From Micromussa lordhowensis (taxonomy: Eukaryota; Cnidaria; Anthozoa; Scleractinia; Lobophylliidae), in NCBI GenBank assembly GCA_964020085.1, contig OZ026601.1, forward strand, positions 3,884,401 through 3,948,400: DNA of 64,000 bases, in the 5' to 3' direction. A model generated the notes under the pieces. The model made no database searches. It saw only the letters and a program-made list of their open reading frames with translations, and was not told the origin of the DNA. Of this stretch, positions 60,001 to 64,000 are shown piece by piece. A program made the translations under genes and the position numbers. Each line of letters begins with the position of its first letter. Position 1 is the stretch's first letter.

Positions 60001-63000
60001 CGAAGGGTTACGAAGATTTTTGATTGATTGATTGATTGATTTGCGGAATAACCGATCCTTATTCCTTGTATAGTGGGCTGGTGTCGTTGGATCTGTGGCG
60101 GAACAAGAGCCTTACAGATGCCGGCATTCTTTCATTAGCCGAGGGTTGTCCTTTGCTAGAGGAACTTGATATCGGATGGTGGTAAGCGGTCTGAGATTTC
60201 CATTAAACGGGACGTGCTATTTCGAGCCAAATTTGTTGAAACAAACCTAGGGTCTGCATTGTTTTAGAACTGCGGCCTCTAATAAACCAAAACGTGTCGG
60301 CATTATATCCTTAAGTGTAAAGCAACTGTTTCAAGCTTTGGCCAAACGATCGCAACACTTCAACGTAACATAGCGCAACTTTGTTGGGCGCATTTGGCCT
60401 CCCAGTTGCGACATGTTGGTTGTTGCAAATGGAACTAGTGCGCATGCCCTGGTACAGTACAAACCTGTGAAAACGAGTCCTACATCATGGAACATCTACA
60501 AATGTTGCCTGAAAAATGTTCATATTTCACCATTTTCAAACTTGAGCTAACAACACGCAACATGTCGCAACACGTCGCGTAATATGTTGCGGCCAATGTT
60601 GCGATCGTTTGGCTGGGGTTTTACTACACAATTCGTGCTCAAAGCTAGAAGATCAAATAGCAAGCTGGCAGATCAGATAGCAAGAAAAGGAAACAAACGA
60701 ACAATTAGCCGGCAGAAGGCTGTCCATGCAGTTGGCTAGGAAAGACAAGAACTTACTAATGTACGGATTTAAAATTAATCTAAAGAAAAACAAATGTGGT
60801 TAGGCGTAGAGTCTCGCCAGTCTTGTGCCACAGATGAACCAAAATGACGAAGTTGAGTGTTCCAATAAACTTGTTGCTCAAACATTTGGGGTGAAAATTG
60901 AGGGAGTTACTTATCTGGTGCTCTATCTTTAACTTGGAGTACTAAATAACCTAATTAATTATATGACCTAGAGAAATACTCAATAGTGACAGTAGGCAAA
61001 TTTATCTTGAAGTTTTAATTGGCACTGCAGTGCAAATTAACACTTAACACAGGCGCGTTCGTAGACAAAAGCGAAAGGTATTCCGGGTAATGTTGGTCTA
61101 CTGTTGCTTATTGATACTGGATAGCGATAGCTACTGGATAGCGATTTATCCGGTGGATAGCGTCATCCAACCTTCGAACAACTGAGGCCAGCTTGGTAAA
61201 ATTAAACAGTAGAAACACATGTATTCATTCTCCCCCTTCCTTCTTGCTGAAACACCGTGTTTTGTTGAACAATCTTTGTCGAAAAAGCTATAAAATAAAG
61301 GACTTGTACAACTAAGGATTTACACTACTCGCGATATTTGAAAGTTCTTTCCAATTGCACTCGCCTAGAGGTTCGTGAAATTTTGAGAGAATTTTCAAAT
61401 AGCACTCGCAGTATAAATCCTTAATTGCACTCGCATACGATGACCTATACTTATTTTCATGAGAACACAAGTACGACAAACTATTAAAAGCACTTTGCTA
61501 TTGATCATTATTGTTTTATTTTTTCTTTTGTGGAGTAATCAGCTCGTTACAGTGACGCACTTTTTTCTATCTTGTTTCCAGCTCAAATGTCGCCGCTGTA
61601 TCGGAATGTATAGCTTACTTGGCATTCAAATGTAGAAAACTTAGGAAGCTGTTTCTTACAGCTCTCAGGTAAAATAAATATTGTACTCAATTCCATGGCA
61701 TTTCTTACATTATATACCGCTATGTTGGAGGAAAAAGACTCGAATTTTCAAGGCCCTCGTTCAAATACATCAGTTTTCTTCTCAACGCCGGCCGTTTCGT
61801 GTTTTGTTTACACGCTCGCGATTGAAAACATGATTCCCGTGAAGTTTAGAGTGGTCCTCGTTTGAGTGTCGAAAAGTGATTGGTTTTGGTTCACGCTACA
61901 CTATTGGCTTAAAAAACTCCCGCCACTTTCTCATCCAATCAGAAACTTGTAAAACCAAAGCCAATCAGTTGACTCGCTCCCACTCGTTTTCCCGCGCTTT
62001 GCGTCAGCTACATATCAGCTACATCGAATTTTGATTGATTCTGTGGATTGTCTGTGACCTGTGCGATTGGTTAGAGAGATTACTTTGTTCTCGGTTTTAC
62101 GACGCTCAATTGAAAACCGCTCTACTGTTACAGCTGAACATTTTTTACTGTTTGTATCAAATGTTCACAGCCAGAGCATTCTTCTCGTTTGCAGGTCTGT
62201 CAGTGATAGTGTTATCGATGCTTTAGCGGATAACTGCCCTGATATAGAACAAGTAGACGTTCTTGGCACCAGTCTAGTTCATGAAGACTCGATCAGGAGG
62301 TAACGTCCCTTCTAACTTGTAAGCATCAATGAGTGAATAAAGACTGTTTGCCAACTTGTTTGAGTACAATTGGTGTCATTGCACTAGAGGTTAACAACTT
62401 TTAGTACAGAATAAAGGATGTTTTGACTTTTGATAAAAAAAAAATTTACATTGTAGCCTGAACTGATTGGCTTCTTTTAACATTGGCCTCTTGTCCCTTT
62501 GATGTGACTTGACATTTGTTGACATTGACTCGACTTGATAGTGACTACAAATGATTTGACATTGGCATGATGTTGACTTAAATAATTAATTTCACTTGAC
62601 CTAATTTCTAAGTGTCCAGTTTTGTTATTGTTAAAACCTGCATGCCCGACAACGGTACACAAGAGCCATAGGAAAACAAGAAATGTTAAAATTGTTTTCG
62701 AGGTTCCTCGTTGAAAGATATGATCTGGTTATCGAGTTTCGATTTTGATTCATATTACACCTGCGTTTCAAAACCTTTGAAACCACTCCGATACCCAAAA
62801 TTAATTTTTCATAAGTCTTAGGACCTCTCCACACTACGTTGGAGGAATTTGAAAACGCATCAAATTCTTTCCGTCCACACGACGCCGGAGAAACTTGATT
62901 GTGATGTCATCGTTTTCCAAAAGCTTCGTTCTCAAAATGTTTTCTGTCCACAATAAAACGTAAAGCCGGCGTTTTCAAATTCCTCCGGTTTGAAGAGCGT

Positions 63001-63265
63001 CTTCTCCTGAAAGAGCGTTTTCTGGGTGGATGGAAGGCCTAACTGGGGGAGCAAAGCTCCATTTTCAAATTCCCAAATTTCCTTAGGGTCGAGAGTATTA
63101 ACACGGTTTTTATGTTTTTGCAGGTTGTTAAAGCAGTGTAAACATTTACAGCTACTTGACGTGTCTTTCTGTTCACGGTTGTCCAAGGAGCTTGTCCTAG
63201 AATTGCGGTCTAGGTATCCAAAAGTGTCGATAAAGAGGAGTTTTGTGACGGAAGAACTTGACTGA
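48092..63265 (+). CDS. FBXL4: F-box and leucine-rich repeat protein 4 (fifteen coding exons, 573 aa)
   Basis: F-box/LRR substrate adaptor; human FBXL4 acts at mitochondria, limits mitophagy and is needed for mtDNA maintenance. Exons: 48092-48238, 48590-48683, 49498-49612, 51994-52086, 52956-53193, 53738-53808, 54385-54454, 54791-54900, 55380-55489, 56807-56945, 58293-58385, 60074-60181, 61582-61668, 62195-62299, 63124-63265. Total 1722 bp, every join phase-checked, ends TGA. Order of domains: an N-terminal region with [19 protein letters not shown] and [20 protein letters not shown] (the part preceding the F-box, discoidin-like in human); F-box at about 223-270 ([20 protein letters not shown]); then LRRs to the end ([42 protein letters not shown]) closing on [10 protein letters not shown], close to the human KKSFTQ end. 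Compared with human (621 aa) the N-terminal hydrophobic mitochondrial segment is missing. Confidence 0.95.
49011..49115 (-). mobile_element. SINE/LINE tail fragment, reverse orientation
   Basis: Reverse complement of the 30803-30910 tail: ttacccccagcattaaattt, tatacacctgggtggagaga, ggcac, agtaaagtgtcttgcccaag. In FBXL4 intron 2. Confidence 0.8.
49624..50107 (-). repeat. Diverged two-copy tandem duplication carrying a SINE head
   Basis: Copies 49624-49868 and 49869-50107 share long stretches (tacagcacaacactatc, gtcattaagttttgagtcac, aggtgaagttttgctaggta). Each ends in the reverse complement of a B-box-like tRNA segment (ggtccgggttcgatcac in the second). About 10 percent divergence by eye. In FBXL4 intron 3. 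Confidence 0.8.
50603..51118. mobile_element. Large foldback of about 515 bp with a third partial copy beside it
   Basis: Arms of about 220-250 bp (gacatttgccggcgaat to attcgccagcaaatgccgtc), including agtggctataatgttcaaat / caacattatagcgactctg and tgataagatcgagttt / aaactcgtctcaatcttatca. The inner hairpin is gtttcccggggtctgag / ctcagacccctgg. A direct third copy of part of an arm follows at about 51150-51270. In FBXL4 intron 3. Confidence 0.9.
55654..55815 (+). repeat. 29-bp minisatellite
   Basis: About five and a half units of tgttttcccgcgcttggtca plus ctggttaca; the unit word begins at 55683, 55712, 55741 and 55770 with diverged flanking units. In FBXL4 intron 9. Loose relatives occur at 39420-39515 and 61985. 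Confidence 0.9.
56084..56270. repeat. Long palindrome with GC pivot
   Basis: Arms aacaaattgatgtcagtttt / aaaactgacgtcaatttgtt and tcacattgtcaaagtag / ctactttgacaatgtga, pivot ctcggctatcgcctcg at 56169-56184. Each arm is about 80 bp with one small indel. FBXL4 intron 9. Confidence 0.95.
56399..56641. mobile_element. Foldback element
   Basis: Arms cctcatttgc...ctcaaattaaaaagta and the matching tttaatttgag...gcaaatgagg; inner actttcaacacactttcaaa / tttgaaagtgtgttgaaagt and aacattgtaagatc / cttacaatgtt. FBXL4 intron 9. Confidence 0.9.
57419..57596. mobile_element. Small TIR element nested in the composite MITE
   Basis: Ends attattcaacaaattg and caatttgttgaataat are exact inverted copies of 16 bp. 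The interior has no protein signature. Confidence 0.75.
57597..57710. repeat. Palindrome with GC pivot nested in the composite MITE
   Basis: Arms aacaattatcctgc / gcaggataattgtt and cggaatatcgtctgat / atcagacgatattccg, pivot gactcggcctacggcctcgtc at 57643-57663. The ends share AACAATTAT with the palindromes at 57163 and 45411. Confidence 0.95.
58898..59219. mobile_element. MITE with GGTT/AACC-rich interior
   Basis: Left taaggtcgtgttctattgcc...ggatcaaccgtttc and right gaaacggttgatcc...caatagaacacgacctaa form TIRs of about 35 bp. Internal copies of ccaaccgttttc and caaccg-type words repeat on both strands. FBXL4 intron 11. Confidence 0.9.
59728..59880. mobile_element. Near-perfect foldback
   Basis: Arms aattcgatatattaaaattc / gaattttaatatatcgaaat and aatagacctcagcacgagg / cctcgtgctgaggtctatt. 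The loop is about 40 bp. FBXL4 intron 11. Confidence 0.9.
60019..60041. repeat. (TTGA)n microsatellite
   Basis: Five tandem tga-t units (ttgattgattgattgattga) just upstream of FBXL4 exon 12. Confidence 0.9.
60337..60616. mobile_element. MITE with about 18-bp TIRs
   Basis: Left tttggccaaacgatcgcaac and right gttgcgatcgtttggctgg are inverted copies; the interior repeats gttgcgacatgtt / caacatgtcgcaac words. FBXL4 intron 12. Confidence 0.85.
61111..61200. repeat. Half copy of the 37676 foldback family
   Basis: atttatccggtggatagcgt and accttcgaaca match the right arm of the element at 37676-37791; the left part is replaced by a duplicated ctactggatagcgat word. Confidence 0.65.
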
Positions 63266-64000
63266 CGTGTCACGTGGAACCATAGTGTCACGCAACGAGA
63301 CTTCTTTCCCACCCTGGGAACGAGTTTGTACATAACAATATCCTTTTAACCAAGTTAAATATGGATTCATTCATGGCCAAGCCAATCTTGGGTTGCAATC
63401 CAATCAATCGACGTCGGGTGGATCGCTCAAATTGGAAGCCAGAGCTGGTTTGTTCCAGATTATATCACCTAATTACTTTATTCATTTCCAGGCCCCTTGT
63501 CATTGTGACACGATCGTCGGCTGGATCTTTTTAAACGCACTCCGAAACTGGATTGGTTAAGAGGAACGCTACCTTTGATATGTTTTACTGTGCCGGGTTG
63601 TTCGAAAGCCGGTTAACGCTAACCCGGGATTAAAAGTCAACCGAAGTATTTATTTTTCTTGGATAGAATTGTTTTCCACTTCTTATGTTTTGTGTGGTTT
63701 GAGATTATTCAAAACTGAGGGACTAGCAATATAAGCAGAAAACTTCGCCGAAAAGTTACAAAACTGAAATCAAAATTCTCGCTAATCCTGGGTTAGCTTA
63801 ATCGGGCTTTGGACTACCCGGCCAAGCTGGTGATTAATTAGATCAGAAATCAGATTAGATTTTACTGGTGATCAGATTTGCGGAATGAAGTGAGTCAGTT
63901 TTATTCTAATGATGTTTCTGGGGCAGATACTGGAGGATTTTAGAGAAGGGCGTTCGAGATACGGAGCGCCGAAGACGGTCCCCTTTTGGGGGCTCCGGGG
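63266..64000. other. Downstream of FBXL4 to the window edge
   Basis: No gene recognised. An inverted-repeat element at 63592-63824 has ends gccgggttgttcgaaagccg and gggctttggactacccggcc, with inner aacccgggatta / taatcctgggtt. Confidence 0.65.

Overview
This is a eukaryotic, animal genome window with intron-rich genes, GT-AG splice sites, gene-sized introns and dense short inverted-repeat transposons. The proteins (a folate/histidine enzyme, a vertebrate-type RADX, two GalNAc-transferases, two class A GPCRs, an FBXL4 F-box protein) and the repeat load (palindromic MITEs, tRNA-derived SINEs, a Penelope-like remnant, frequent tacatgta words) suggest a cnidarian, most likely a coral or other anthozoan. 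That placement is inference; no species is claimed.

Layout, left to right. FTCD (minus, 5' seven coding exons, continues off the left edge) stands head-to-head with RADX (plus, six coding exons, complete), 181 bp between start codons. After about 2.7 kb of repeat-rich intergenic DNA comes GALNT-A (minus, eight coding exons, 592 aa, 13987-27714). Its second intron carries an intronless GPCR on the opposite strand (21036-21935), and its fourth intron carries a 3 x 554 bp tandem array that has copied the splice donor of exon 4. A 6.8 kb intergenic tract holds a LINE 3' fragment, a decayed Penelope-like element and foldback elements, then a second intronless GPCR (34557-36275). GALNT-B (minus, eight coding exons, 631 aa, 40020-47692) is a paralogue of GALNT-A with the same exon architecture, and it stands head-to-head with FBXL4 (plus, fifteen coding exons, 573 aa, 48092-63265).

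The genes do not form one pathway: folate-linked histidine breakdown (FTCD), replication-fork ssDNA binding (RADX), Golgi mucin-type O-glycosylation (the two GALNTs), membrane signalling (GPCRs), and an SCF/mitochondrial F-box protein (FBXL4). All exon joins were checked by phase arithmetic, and every complete gene model closes on a stop codon. The most unusual structure is in the repeats: several long near-perfect palindromes have unrelated arms but share a GC-rich pivot of the form CTCG-Sc-NNN-GGC-TCG, and three of them also share AACAATTAT-type ends.
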